Source: Muricoccus nepalensis (lineage in GTDB: Bacteria > Pseudomonadota > Alphaproteobacteria > Acetobacterales > Acetobacteraceae). From it: a stretch of DNA of 64,000 bases. Below, piece after piece: positions 25,708-34,401 of this stretch. Each line of letters opens with the position of its first letter. Positions within the stretch are counted from its first letter, which is position 1. The position numbers and the translations under genes are program-made. Location: assembly GCF_006438825.1 (NCBI RefSeq), contig NZ_RCZP01000016.1, positions 39,007-103,006 of the forward strand. The letters are read 5' to 3'. The notes under the pieces are model-generated. The model was not told the origin of the DNA. It searched no databases and saw only the letters and a list, made by a program, of their open reading frames with translations.

Positions 25708-26240
25708 CCATCGAGACCTTGTCGACGCGCATCGCCTACGAGAACCCCTGGACGCGGCTGCGCGAGGACATCATCCGCCGCCCCGACGGGACGGAGGGCC
25801 TCTACGGCGTGGTGGAGCGCTCGGACTTCGTGGTGGTCGTGCCCGTGCAGGACGGGCGGGTGACGCTCGTCGAGCAGTACCGCTACCCCGTGCGGGAGCG
25901 GCTCTGGGAGTTCGTCATGGGCATGTGGGAGACGCGCCCCGGCACCGACCCCGCCGCCATCGCCGCCGGCGAGCTGCGGGAGGAGACGGGGCTCGTGGCG
26001 GGGCGCATGACCTATGCCGGGGGGATGTTCCAGGGCGCGGGCTACTGCAACCAGCGCGGCCACGTCTTCCTGGCGACGGAGCTGACGCGGGGCGAGACCG
26101 CGCGGGAGGCGACCGAGGCGGACCTCGTGAGCCGGGACTTCGCGATCGGGGAGCTGGAGGCCATGCTGCGCGACGGGGTGATCCGGGACGCGATGAGCAT
26201 CGCGGCCTTCGGCCTGCTGCGGCTGAAGGGGCTGATATAG
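25704..26240 (+). CDS. Nudix hydrolase overlapping the polyene-type operon
   Basis: The 178-residue protein looks like an ADP-ribose/ADP-sugar-type Nudix hydrolase: an N-terminal strand YENPWTRLREDII, DGRVTLVEQYRYPVRERLWEF, and a Nudix box whose end AGELREETGLV is clear. The box is not canonical: the usual R of REL is G and the first half (GMWETRPGTDPAAIAA) deviates, so activity or substrate may differ. The GTG start shares a four-base overlap with the reductase stop, so it is translated with the operon. A strong terminator follows directly. Whether it serves the pathway is unknown. Confidence 0.82.
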   Translation: MTIETLSTRIAYENPWTRLREDIIRRPDGTEGLYGVVERSDFVVVVPVQDGRVTLVEQYRYPVRERLWEFVMGMWETRPGTDPAAIAAGELREETGLVAGRMTYAGGMFQGAGYCNQRGHVFLATELTRGETAREATEADLVSRDFAIGELEAMLRDGVIRDAMSIAAFGLLRLKGLI

Positions 26241-26241
26241 G

Positions 26242-26275
26242 AAGCCCCGGGAGGGGGGACCCTCCCGGGGCTTTC
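26242..26275. terminator. Strong intrinsic terminator after the polyene-type operon
   Basis: A perfect 14-bp stem (AAGCCCCGGGAGGG and its complement) with a four-base loop ends in CTTTC. It lies immediately after the Nudix stop and just before the convergent Tim44-domain gene's stop, so it can serve both directions. Confidence 0.88.
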
Positions 26276-26280
26276 GCGCC

Positions 26281-27264
26281 TTACTTCGTCTGCTGGATCG
26301 CCGAGAGGATCCAGGGCTCGCCCGGGCGGCGGGCGAAGGTCCAGATCTCGGTGGTGGTCTGCCGGGCGTTCGGGTTGCCCTCCACCACCGACCCCGCGGC
26401 GTCGCGGGTCACGTCCACGAGGCTGAAGCGCATGGCGACCGTCGCGTAGTCCGTGCCGTTCTCCGACCAGGCCTCGGCGAGGTCGCCGGCCTCGAGGCGG
26501 ACGTCGCTCGTCTGGTTCCGCCAGCCACGGGCCGCGAGGTCGCGCAGGTCGCCCTCGAAGTAGCGGGCCATCTCCGGGGTGGAGAGGCGGCGCAGCGCCG
26601 CGACGTCACCGGCCGACCAGGCCTGGTTGATGGCGACGAGGCTGTTGCCGAAGGCCGCGAAGTCGGCCTCGCCGACCTGCAGCGGGCGGGTGGCGGCCTG
26701 GCCGCCGGCGCCGCCCATGGTGTTGCCGTCCATCTCGCGGGCGTAGGCGTTCGGCACGGCCCCACGTGGGCCGGGGCCGGCCATGGCGGGCATGCCCGGC
26801 GCCTCGGCGCGGCGGCTGCGGATGACGCGGAGCACCAGCCAGACGATGCCGGCGATGAGGGCGAGCTGGAGGAGGAAGCCGAGGAAGCCGGCGCCGCCCG
26901 ACATGCCGCCGAAGGCGCCGTGGCCGAACAGCATCCCCGCGATGCCCGCGCCCAGCAGGCCGCCCATCAGCCCCGACATGAAGCCGCCGCCGAACATCCC
27001 GCCCCGGTTGGGCGTGGTGTAGGAGGGCGAAGGGCGCGGCTGGAAGCCCGGGTTCGTGGCGCCGGGGTTCCCGCGCGGCGCTTCCGTGCGGTTGAAGGGC
27101 GTCGCGGTCTCCGGCGCGGTCCGGGTGGTCGGCGGCGGGCTGTAGCTGCGGGAGCCGCGGCTGCCCGAGGAGAAGCCGCCGCCGGGACGCGCCTCGGCGA
27201 TGGCGGGACCGAGCGCGAGGCTCAGGGCGGCGAACGCGGCCAGGAGGCGGGCGCGGCGGCGCAT
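26281..27264 (-). CDS. Tim44 domain-containing protein
   Basis: This 327-residue membrane-bound protein has a signal/anchor segment (about 5-25), a Ser/Gly/Pro-rich low-complexity region, a Gly/Met-rich stretch with one or two membrane helices (about 95-150, LLQLALIAGIVWLVLRVI), and a C-terminal Tim44-like domain (about 195-327, from VGEADFAAFGNSLVAINQAW). Bacterial Tim44-like proteins are linked to inner-membrane protein handling, but roles vary. The ATG at 27264 opens the signal sequence. A possible promoter element lies upstream around 27303-27308 (TATATT on this strand). Confidence 0.85.
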   Translation of the reverse strand: MRRRARLLAAFAALSLALGPAIAEARPGGGFSSGSRGSRSYSPPPTTRTAPETATPFNRTEAPRGNPGATNPGFQPRPSPSYTTPNRGGMFGGGFMSGLMGGLLGAGIAGMLFGHGAFGGMSGGAGFLGFLLQLALIAGIVWLVLRVIRSRRAEAPGMPAMAGPGPRGAVPNAYAREMDGNTMGGAGGQAATRPLQVGEADFAAFGNSLVAINQAWSAGDVAALRRLSTPEMARYFEGDLRDLAARGWRNQTSDVRLEAGDLAEAWSENGTDYATVAMRFSLVDVTRDAAGSVVEGNPNARQTTTEIWTFARRPGEPWILSAIQQTK

Positions 27265-27382
27265 GGGGTGGGTGCTCCGGGACTGGTTTCTCACAACGGT
27301 GTAATATAGTGGAAAGGCCGCTGGTTTCCATGGGGGCCCCTCAAAGGGCGGCGCGGCCGCCCGGGCCGCGCCGGGGGCCGCC

Positions 27383-28009
27383 TCAGGCCGGCTCCGCCTC
27401 CCGCTTCCGCATCATCGCCTGGAAGGCCGGGCGGGCCTGGCAGGCGGTGATCCAGGCCTGGATGTGGGGCCTCTTCTCGAAGAGGGCCGTCGCGGGCTGG
27501 GCGTAGCGGAGCACCTCGGCCAGGTTGATGTCGGCGACGGTGAAGCGGCCGCCCAGCAGGTGACCGCCGCCCTCGGCCAGGGCGGCGTCCAGCACGGCGA
27601 AGGGCGCGCGGAGGCGGGCCGCCGCGGCCTCGGGCTCGCGCTTCTGCACGATGGCCAGCGCGTCGGCCTCGAGGCCCATGCCCCAGAGCGCCCACATCAC
27701 CGCCAGCCCCTCCTCCTTCGCGTCGCGCGGCGCGAGCGGGCCGCCGTGCTTGCGGGCGAGGTAGAGGCCGATGGCGAAGGACTCGTGCAGGACGAAGCCG
27801 TCATCGTCCATCGCGGGGATCAGCCCGTTGGCGTTGACCGCCCGGAAGGCGGGGGAGGCGGTGTTGAGCGGCGCGTCGGGGGCCGCGGGGTCCTTCAGGC
27901 GATAGGCCTGGATGACCGGGACGTGCTCGAAATCGAGGCCGAGCTCCATGGCGGTCCAGACGGGGCGCGTCGCGCGGGAGCGCAGGACGCCGTAGAGCTT
28001 CAGGGGCAT
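27383..28009 (-). CDS. Glutathione S-transferase family protein
   Basis: This is a 208-residue GST. The N-terminal thioredoxin fold carries LYGVLRSRATRPVWTAMEL, the cis-Pro motif NGLIPAMDDDGF and the glutathione-binding HESFAIGLYLARK. The C-terminal helical domain has FTVADINLAEVLRY with the N-capping aspartate. The first catalytic position reads Ser in RSRATR, consistent with a bacterial Ser/beta-like type. The substrate is unknown. The ATG at 28009 matches the family start. It is transcribed alone in the same direction as the pmbA gene, with a 68-bp gap. Confidence 0.88.
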   Translation of the reverse strand: MPLKLYGVLRSRATRPVWTAMELGLDFEHVPVIQAYRLKDPAAPDAPLNTASPAFRAVNANGLIPAMDDDGFVLHESFAIGLYLARKHGGPLAPRDAKEEGLAVMWALWGMGLEADALAIVQKREPEAAAARLRAPFAVLDAALAEGGGHLLGGRFTVADINLAEVLRYAQPATALFEKRPHIQAWITACQARPAFQAMMRKREAEPA

Positions 28010-28077
28010 GCACCGTTTCCTCGATCGTTGGCGAGGAGCCGATAGCACGCCCCCAAGATGTTGATCAGGGGCGGGGA

Positions 28078-29427
28078 TCAGGCCCCCGCCATGGTCAGCC
28101 CCTCGATCCGGAGCGTCGGGCTGTCGGTGCCGCGGCGGAAGCGGAGGTCGCTGGCGGGGGTGATGTTCAGGAACATCTCCAGCAGGTTCCCGGCGATGGT
28201 GACGCCCGAGAAGGGCTCGGCGAGCTGCCCGCCCCGGATCATGAAGCCGGAGGCGCCGCGGCTGTAGTCGCCGGTCAGGCCGTTGATGCTGCTGCCGATC
28301 ATCTCCGTGACGTAGAGCCCCTCGGCGATGTCGGACATCAGAGCCTCCGGCGAGAGCGTGCCCGGCTCCAGCCAGAGGTTGGTGGTCGACGGCGAGGGCG
28401 TGCCGCCGACCGAGCGGGAGGCGCGGCCGTTGGAGGCGAGGCCGAGCTGCCGCGCCGCGCGCCAGTCGAGCAGCCAGTGGTTCAGCACCCCGTCCTCGAC
28501 GATGGCGAGCGGCGCGGTGGGCATCCCCTCGGCGTCGAAGGGGCGGGAGCGGGGGCCGCGGGGGCGGGTGGGGTCGTCGCGGAGAGTGAGGCCCTTGGCC
28601 ATCACCTGGGTGCCCATCCTCTCCCGCAGGAAGCTCGTGCCGCGGGCCACCGAGGCGCCGTTGGCGGCGCCCACGAGGTGGCCGAGGATCGAGCCGGCGA
28701 CGCGGGGGTCGTAGACCACGGACAGGCGCGCGGTCGGCGGGCGGATCGGGTTCAGGCGGCGCACCGCGCGCTCCCCGGCGTTGCGGCCGAGCGTCTCGGG
28801 GTCGTCGAGGTCCGACAGGTGGGTGGCGGAGGCGTAGTCGTAGTCGCGCTCCATCCCCGTGCCCTGCCCGGCGAGCGCCGTGACGGAGAGGCTATGGCCA
28901 CTGCGGGTGTAGGTGCCCGCGAAGCCGTTGGAGGCGGCGAGCGCGATCACGGTCCGGCTCCAGCCGGCCTCCGCGCCCTCGGAATTGGTGACGCCGGCGA
29001 TGGCGCGGGCGGCGTCCTCGGCGCGGCGGGCGCGCTCGGTGAGGCGCGCGACGTCGGGCTCGACGCCGTCGTCCATGTCGAGCGGCAGGTCGGCCAGCGC
29101 CGGCACGCGGTCGGGCAGGCCGCCGAAGGGGTCCTCCGGCACGGCGCGGGCCATGGCGACGGCGCGCTCGGCGAGGCCCGCGAAGCCGCGGGGGTCGGCG
29201 TCGGTGGTGGAGACGATCGCCTGGCGCTTCCCGAGGAAGACGCGCAGCCCGATGTCGAAGCCCTCCGCGCGCTCGACGTTCTCGACCTCGCCGAGGCGCA
29301 TCTGGAGGGAGAGCGAGGCGCCAGCCGCGAGCATGGCGTCGGCCGCGTCCGCCCCGGCCGCGCGGGCGGCGGCGACGAGCTCGGCCAGCGTCTCGCGCGG
29401 GTCGGCCTTGGAGAGGACTTCGCTCAC
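28078..29427 (-). CDS. pmbA: PmbA/TldE subunit of TldD-PmbA metalloprotease
   Basis: PmbA pairs with TldD to form a peptide-degrading complex known for maturing small peptides such as microcins and for CcdA turnover; PmbA itself lacks the metal site. The 449-residue protein shows the N-terminal VENVERAEGFDIGLRVFLGKRQ segment and the conserved C-terminal TGDYSRGASGFMIRGG and ITIAGNLLEM-like (VTIAGNLLEMFLNIT) regions. No tldD is in the window. The GTG start at 29427 overlaps the stop of the M16 peptidase gene (GTGA), so the two form an operon. Confidence 0.92.
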   Translation of the reverse strand: MSEVLSKADPRETLAELVAAARAAGADAADAMLAAGASLSLQMRLGEVENVERAEGFDIGLRVFLGKRQAIVSTTDADPRGFAGLAERAVAMARAVPEDPFGGLPDRVPALADLPLDMDDGVEPDVARLTERARRAEDAARAIAGVTNSEGAEAGWSRTVIALAASNGFAGTYTRSGHSLSVTALAGQGTGMERDYDYASATHLSDLDDPETLGRNAGERAVRRLNPIRPPTARLSVVYDPRVAGSILGHLVGAANGASVARGTSFLRERMGTQVMAKGLTLRDDPTRPRGPRSRPFDAEGMPTAPLAIVEDGVLNHWLLDWRAARQLGLASNGRASRSVGGTPSPSTTNLWLEPGTLSPEALMSDIAEGLYVTEMIGSSINGLTGDYSRGASGFMIRGGQLAEPFSGVTIAGNLLEMFLNITPASDLRFRRGTDSPTLRIEGLTMAGA

Positions 29428-30728
29428 GCCGCCAGCCTCTCGACCACCTCGGGAAGGTGCGGCACGCGCCCGGCGGGGCCGAGGGCGGCGAGCGTCGGCG
29501 CTGCGCGGAAGACGCGGGCGGCGGCCTGCTGGACCTGCTCCACCGTGACCGCGGCGATGCGGGCCTTGGTCTCCTCCACCGGGATGATGCGGCCGTGGAC
29601 CTGGAGCTGGCGGGCGAGCTGCTCGCAGCGGGAACCCGTGGATTCGAGGGACATGAGCACGGAGGCGCGGAGCTGCGCCTTGGCGCGGGCGAGCTCCTCC
29701 TCGGTCACGTCGTGCTGGATGCGGCGAAGCTCCTCCAGCGCGGCCGGCATGAGCTCGGCCGCCTGCTCCTCGCCGGTGCCGGCGTAGATCGTGAAGAGGC
29801 CGGAATCCCGGTAGGGCGAGTGGAAGGAGTAGACGGAGTAGACGAGGCCGCGGCGCTCGCGGATCTCCTGGAACAGCCGCGACGACATGCCGCCGCCGAG
29901 GATGGTCGAGAGCAGCATCGTCGGGTGGTGCATGGCGTCGCCGTAGGCGGGGCCGGGGAAGCCGAGCAGCAGGTGCACCTGGTCGAGGTCGCGCTCCTCG
30001 CGGAACTCACCGCCGGTGTAGCGGGCGGGCTCGGCCTCGTGCTGGTCGATGCGGGGCAGGTCGGCGAAGTGCTGCTTCGCGAGCTCCACGAGGTTGTCGT
30101 GGTCCACGGCGCCGGCGGCGGCCACCACCATGCGCGACGGGCCGTAGTGGCGGCGCATGTAGCCGGTCAGCGCCTCACGCGGCAGCGTCTCGATGATGCC
30201 GGCGGGGCCGAGGGTCGGGCGGCCCATGGGCTGGTCGTGGAAGGCGCGGTCCTGGAAGTGGTCGAAGACGATGTCATCAGGCGTGTCGTTCGCCTGGCCG
30301 ATCTCCTGCAGGATCACGCCGCGCTCGCGCTCCACCTCCTCGGGGATGAAGGTGGAGTGGGTCAGGATGTCGCCGAGGATGTCGGCGGCGAGCGGCAGGT
30401 CCTCCTTCAGAACCTTGGCGTAGTAGGCAGTGGTCTCGCGCGCCGTGTAGGCGTTGAGGTGGCCGCCCACCGCCTCGATCTCGCGCGCGATGGCCTGGGC
30501 GTCGCGCTTTTCGGTGCCCTTGAAGGCCATGTGCTCGAGGAAGTGGGAGACGCCGTTCTCCTCGGCCGTCTCGTCGCGCGTGCCGGTGTGGACATAGGCG
30601 CCGATGGAGGCGGTCTCGACGCGCTCCATGGCGTCGGACACCACGGTCAGGCCGTTCGGCAGGCGGGTGAGGCGGATCGCGCCGCCCGTTGCGGGGTCGG
30701 TCGCGGCGGCGAGGGTGGACTCGGTCAT
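29424..30728 (-). CDS. M16 family zinc metallopeptidase (MPP-beta-like)
   Basis: This pitrilysin-family peptidase of 434 residues resembles mitochondrial processing peptidase beta. The inverted zinc motif HFLEH is in NGVSHFLEHMAFKGT and the third ligand glutamate lies downstream in EEVERERGVILQEI. The Gly-rich loop LGGGMSSRLFQEIRE is typical of the second half. It probably acts in the cytoplasm or periplasm on peptides; no signal peptide is evident. The ATG at 30728 is the family start. In many alphaproteobacteria this gene lies next to thrC; here they are about 3.7 kb apart. Confidence 0.92.
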   Translation of the reverse strand: MTESTLAAATDPATGGAIRLTRLPNGLTVVSDAMERVETASIGAYVHTGTRDETAEENGVSHFLEHMAFKGTEKRDAQAIAREIEAVGGHLNAYTARETTAYYAKVLKEDLPLAADILGDILTHSTFIPEEVERERGVILQEIGQANDTPDDIVFDHFQDRAFHDQPMGRPTLGPAGIIETLPREALTGYMRRHYGPSRMVVAAAGAVDHDNLVELAKQHFADLPRIDQHEAEPARYTGGEFREERDLDQVHLLLGFPGPAYGDAMHHPTMLLSTILGGGMSSRLFQEIRERRGLVYSVYSFHSPYRDSGLFTIYAGTGEEQAAELMPAALEELRRIQHDVTEEELARAKAQLRASVLMSLESTGSRCEQLARQLQVHGRIIPVEETKARIAAVTVEQVQQAAARVFRAAPTLAALGPAGRVPHLPEVVERLAA

Positions 30729-30873
30729 GCGGGGAGGGGGCTTCCGGAGTGGGGACGCTTCGTCCGCCCAATGTAGGGCGGAAGGGCGGCCGGTGCGAGG
30801 CGTGGGGGGAAGCGGCGTCCGACGATCCGCGGTGGGGACCGGGGGGCGGCCTTTTGCCGGCCCGCCCGGACGC

Positions 30874-31521
30874 TCACGCGCGGGCCAGGGTGTCCGGGGC
30901 GGAGGGCGCCCGGCCGGCGGAGAGGTAGTTCTCCAGCGCCTTCCGCACCAGCGCGGCCAGCGCCTCGGCCTTCCGGGTGCTGCCGGCGCTCGCGCTGCCG
31001 TCGGTGCCGTCGCTCCGGGAGGAGGGAAGGCCCAGCCGGTCGGTCCCGCCACGCGGCCCGCCGGGAGGCGGCCTGCCCGCCTGGAACTCCGTGGCGGTCA
31101 GGCTGCCGTCGCCGTTCGTGTCGAGGCGGGCGAAGAGGTCGCCCGGCGAGGGGCCGGCGCCGGGGGTGCCCGAGGCCTCCTGACCCGAGAGGAGGGCGGA
31201 CATCGCGCCCGAGGCGAAGGCGCCGCCCGGCGCGCCGCCGTGGCGGTGGCCCCGCGGGCGCCCGGCCTCGAGCTCCGCCGGGGTGACGCTGCCGTCCCCG
31301 TTCGCGTCCAGCTTGGCGAAGATCGCCGCCGCGCGGTCCGTGCCGGTCGCCTGACCGGCCGGTTCGGCCGGGACGCGGCCGTTCTTGCCGGGGGCCATGG
31401 AACGGAACTCGTCCAGGCTGAGCCCGCCGCTGTTGTCCTGGTCGGCGCGGGAGAAGGTCCTCTCCCGCATCCGTTTCATCCCTTCCGGCGCCTGGGCGCT
31501 GGAGGCTGACGAGACCTGCAC
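30874..31521 (-). CDS. EF-hand calcium-binding protein
   Basis: The 215-residue protein has three EF-hand loops: DQDNSGGLSLDE, DANGDGSVTPAE and DTNGDGSLTATE, each with acidic residues at positions 1, 3 and 12, joined by Gly/Pro/Arg-rich linkers. It has no clear signal peptide, so its location is uncertain. The GTG start at 31521 is chosen because AGGGAACAGGA lies just upstream at proper spacing; an earlier in-frame ATG gives an Arg/Pro-rich leader. It could be a calcium sensor or buffer. It stands alone. Confidence 0.82.
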   Translation of the reverse strand: MQVSSASSAQAPEGMKRMRERTFSRADQDNSGGLSLDEFRSMAPGKNGRVPAEPAGQATGTDRAAAIFAKLDANGDGSVTPAELEAGRPRGHRHGGAPGGAFASGAMSALLSGQEASGTPGAGPSPGDLFARLDTNGDGSLTATEFQAGRPPPGGPRGGTDRLGLPSSRSDGTDGSASAGSTRKAEALAALVRKALENYLSAGRAPSAPDTLARA

Positions 31522-31653
31522 GGTCCTGTTCCCTTGTGGAAGGTGGCGCGGCGGGCCTGGCCCGTCGCGGCCCCGCGGTGGCGGGGCAGGGCGGCCGCGC
31601 AAGAGTGAGGCCATGATCACGCCCGCGCCTGGCCGGGCGCGGCCGGTGTTCCC

Positions 31654-32370
31654 CTAGGCAGCCCGGCGGGCGCGGAGGGACGGGGCGCCCTCGGGCTGCT
31701 CCACCGCGACGGCGGGCGGGCGGGGGCGAGCGGGGCGCGCGGCGGGCTGGGGGGGCGCGGGCGGCTCCGGCCCCCGGTGCGGCACGAGGAGGATGATGCC
31801 GGCGAGGAGGGCCGCGGCGACCGGCATGGCCGGGGAGCGCCGCGCCGGCGCCGCCGCGGGCCGGCGCGGGCGGCGGCGCTTCGCGCGGGCGGGCGCCGCC
31901 TCCGGCCGGGGGGAGGCGGGCGCGTCGGGCCAGTCCACCAGCCGCTCCACCCTCGGCAGGTCGGAGACGTGCAGCAGCAGCACGCCGACGCGCGCCGCCA
32001 GCGCGTGGGCGGCGGCGGTGTAGGGGGCGTTGGAGACCACCGCGGCCGCGTCCGCCCCCGCGTAGCCGCGCCCGGCGAGCGCCTCCTGCACGGCCTTGTT
32101 GCCGACGGGGCGCGTGTGGAGCTTGCACTGGATGACGAGGGCGCGGCCGTCCTTGCGGGCCAGCACGTCCACCCCCTGGTCGCCCGAGCCGCGGCCGACG
32201 GCGACGGACCAGCCGCGGGCGGCGAGCACGTCGCCGCAGTGCTGCTCGAACTGGCGCGGGGTGAGGCTGGGGGGCGGCGGCGGGGCCGGTTCCTCGGCGG
32301 GGATGCCGTGCAGGAGGACGAGGAGGGCCGCGAGGGCGAGAAGGGCGAGGGCCGCGAGCAGCAGCGCCAT
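31654..32370 (-). CDS. Membrane-anchored Mrr-type restriction endonuclease domain protein
   Basis: The 238-residue protein starts with a hydrophobic helix (about 2-22), has an Mrr_cat-like nuclease domain (about 36-145) and ends with basic, Pro-rich sequence around a second hydrophobic run (about 180-197). The nuclease core is seen as RGSGDQGVDVLARKDG and ALVIQCKLHTRPVG, giving the D and Q-x-K of this fold. This type of membrane-tethered nuclease is widespread and its target is unknown; damaged or foreign DNA are options. No methyltransferase or other restriction gene is near. Confidence 0.82.
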   Translation of the reverse strand: MALLLAALALLALAALLVLLHGIPAEEPAPPPPPSLTPRQFEQHCGDVLAARGWSVAVGRGSGDQGVDVLARKDGRALVIQCKLHTRPVGNKAVQEALAGRGYAGADAAAVVSNAPYTAAAHALAARVGVLLLHVSDLPRVERLVDWPDAPASPRPEAAPARAKRRRPRRPAAAPARRSPAMPVAAALLAGIILLVPHRGPEPPAPPQPAARPARPRPPAVAVEQPEGAPSLRARRAA

Positions 32371-32535
32371 CCCGAACCCTCCCTTCCTCGCCCTGGCGGT
32401 TCCGGCGCGCCGCCGGCGGCCTGCCGGGGCTTGCGACTCGGAAGAACGCGTCCGGACAGGGTTTTTAGGTGCCGTTCCTCAGAGAGAACTTCAACGACGG
32501 AGTCTAACTGATCCTTAACGGGCGCTACTTTCTTC

Positions 32536-32553
32536 CTGTGACCGCCGTCACAG
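32536..32553. promoter_or_regulatory. CRP/FNR-type palindrome upstream of DyP peroxidase
   Basis: CTGTGAC, four bases, GTCACAG is a perfect inverted repeat that contains TGTGA-N6-TCACA, the classical CRP-family site. Its centre lies about 97 bp before the peroxidase start in a 271-bp, locally AT-richer gap with no gene. Fitting the consensus is seen; binding by a CRP/FNR-type regulator is inference. Confidence 0.5.
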
Positions 32554-32641
32554 CGCTGCGGCGCCCCCGGATCCAGCCTGCCCTCCTCGTGCCGCCGCGG
32601 AGCCCCTTCCGCCGGCCGCCACGGGTTTGGGAGAGACGACC

Positions 32642-34138
32642 ATGGCCGACCTCGCGGCGATCCTGGACGAACCGGTCAGCTGGACGGCGGCGGCGACCGA
32701 CGCCGACCTGCGGACCTTCCTGTCCGACCTGCAGGCGAACATCCTCAAGGGCCACGGGCGCTCGCACGCGGCGCACCTGTTCCTCACCTTCGACGGCATG
32801 GCGCCGGGCGCGGTGGCCGCGCTGGTGCGCGCGATGGGGGCGCATTGCACGAGCGCCTACGCGCAGCTCCTGCGGAACCGGCGCAACCCGCCCTATCTCG
32901 ACGGCGGGCCGGTGCGCTGCTTCTTCCTCTCGGCCCGCGGCTACCGCGCGCTCGGGCCGCACGCGGGGCTGCCCGCCGGCGAGGCCTTCGCGGCGGGGAT
33001 GGCGGCGCGGCGCGAGGTACTGGGCGATCCCGAGCGGGCGCGCTGGGACCGGGTGGGCTGGCGCGACGGCGAGCCCGACGCGCTGATCCTGCTGGCCAAC
33101 GCCCACCCGGCGGCGGTGACGGAGGACCTCGAGATCATCGAGTCCTGGCTCAACGGCACCGGCGCGCGGATCCTCGTCATCGAGCGCGGGCTGCAGCAGC
33201 ACCGCCGCTTCCGGCCCGACGCGGACCCCGAGGGCGTGGAGCATTTCGGCTACGTCGACGGGCGCAGCCAGCCGCTGTTCCTGCGCGAGGACCTCGATCG
33301 CGAGCGGCAGGCCCTGGCGGCGGAGCCGGGCGGCGAGGCCTGGTCGCCGGCCTTCAAGCCCTCGCAGTTCATCGTCGCCGACCCGAACGGCCGCACGCCG
33401 CACGCCGCCGGCAGCTACTTCGTCTTCCGCAAGCTCGAGCAGGACGTGCGCGGCTTCAACGCGGCGGAGGACGCGCTGGCGCGGGCGCTGTTCGGCAAGC
33501 CCACGGCGCAGCAGAGCGACCGGGCGGGCGCGATGGTCGTCGGGCGCTTCGAGGACGGGACGCCCCTGACCCTGCACGACGGGGAGAGGCGCCAGGCGGT
33601 GCCCAACGGCTTCACCTACGCCGACGACCCGAAGGGCGCGAAGTGCCCCTTCCACGCGCATATCCGCAAGACCAACCCGCGCGGCGACATCCGGCGGGAG
33701 CTGAAGCTGCCCGATGACGCCGCCGACCGCGCGCCGATCATGGCGCGGCGCGGCATCACCTACGGCGCCCCCCGCCCGATGAGCGCCGACGGGAGCGAGT
33801 TCGCCGACGCGGGCCGCGAGCCCCAGCACGATTCGGGGCTTCTGTTCATGGCCTACATGGCGAGCCTGGAGGCGGGGTTCGAGTTCACGCAGAGGAGCTG
33901 GGCGAACAACCCGTCCTTCGTCGGCAACCTCAACCCGGCCGCCGGGCGCCCGTCGACCGGGGTCGATCCCGTCATCGGGCAGACCGCGACGGCGGCGGAG
34001 CGCGCGCACCGCTACCTCGACGGCCACACGCCGGGCGCGGTGCCGAAGACCCTCTCCTTCGAGAACTTCGTGCACCTGAAGGGCGGCGAGTACTTCTTCG
34101 CGCCGTCGCTCTCCTTCCTGCGAAGCGTGGGGCTCTGA
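32642..34138 (+). CDS. Dye-decolourising (DyP-type) heme peroxidase
   Basis: This is a heme peroxidase of the DyP family, 498 residues, the larger class found in soil bacteria and fungi. The distal motif G-x-x-D-G appears as GYVDGRSQP with D206; the region CPFHAHIRKTNPR, including H340, should hold the proximal heme ligand. The N-terminus FLSDLQANILKGHGR is typical of this class. There is no signal peptide, so it is probably cytoplasmic. The ATG at 32642 follows GGGAGAG at good spacing. The CRP-type palindrome about 90 bp upstream suggests control by carbon or oxygen state. Confidence 0.92.
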   Translation: MADLAAILDEPVSWTAAATDADLRTFLSDLQANILKGHGRSHAAHLFLTFDGMAPGAVAALVRAMGAHCTSAYAQLLRNRRNPPYLDGGPVRCFFLSARGYRALGPHAGLPAGEAFAAGMAARREVLGDPERARWDRVGWRDGEPDALILLANAHPAAVTEDLEIIESWLNGTGARILVIERGLQQHRRFRPDADPEGVEHFGYVDGRSQPLFLREDLDRERQALAAEPGGEAWSPAFKPSQFIVADPNGRTPHAAGSYFVFRKLEQDVRGFNAAEDALARALFGKPTAQQSDRAGAMVVGRFEDGTPLTLHDGERRQAVPNGFTYADDPKGAKCPFHAHIRKTNPRGDIRRELKLPDDAADRAPIMARRGITYGAPRPMSADGSEFADAGREPQHDSGLLFMAYMASLEAGFEFTQRSWANNPSFVGNLNPAAGRPSTGVDPVIGQTATAAERAHRYLDGHTPGAVPKTLSFENFVHLKGGEYFFAPSLSFLRSVGL

Positions 34139-34190
34139 GGCGGCGCAACCCGACCCGCGCGGGGGCGCTCTCCCGCGGGAGGGAAGACCC

Positions 34191-34391
34191 ATGGCCCCAT
34201 AGCACGAGCACGCGCACGACCCCGGCGACTCCGTGCCGCCGGGCGTCGCGCCCAAGGACCCGCCGCCCCTGACCGAAGAGGACCGGCGGGTGAAGCGGAA
34301 GCTGGAGCAACTGGGAGGCGGCGCGAGCCCCGAGGCCGGCGAGGCCCGGGGCCGCGCCGAGACGGACGGCCCGGAGCGGAAGGGCGCCTAG
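34191..34391 (+). pseudogene. Small hydrophilic reading frame with an amber codon at codon 4
   Basis: A strong ribosome site (GGGAGGGAAG) and ATG at 34191 precede a 67-codon frame ending at TAG 34389-34391, but codon 4 is TAG (34200-34202). The rest, from codon 5, is charged (LTEEDRRVKRKLEQLGG and a Glu/Gly/Ala tail) with codon use like real genes. It could be a broken gene, a base error, or a gene translated from the internal GTG at 34231 (53 codons). It follows the peroxidase gene by 52 bp in the same direction. The family is unknown. Confidence 0.45.
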
Positions 34392-34401
34392 CGCGGCGCT
34401 C

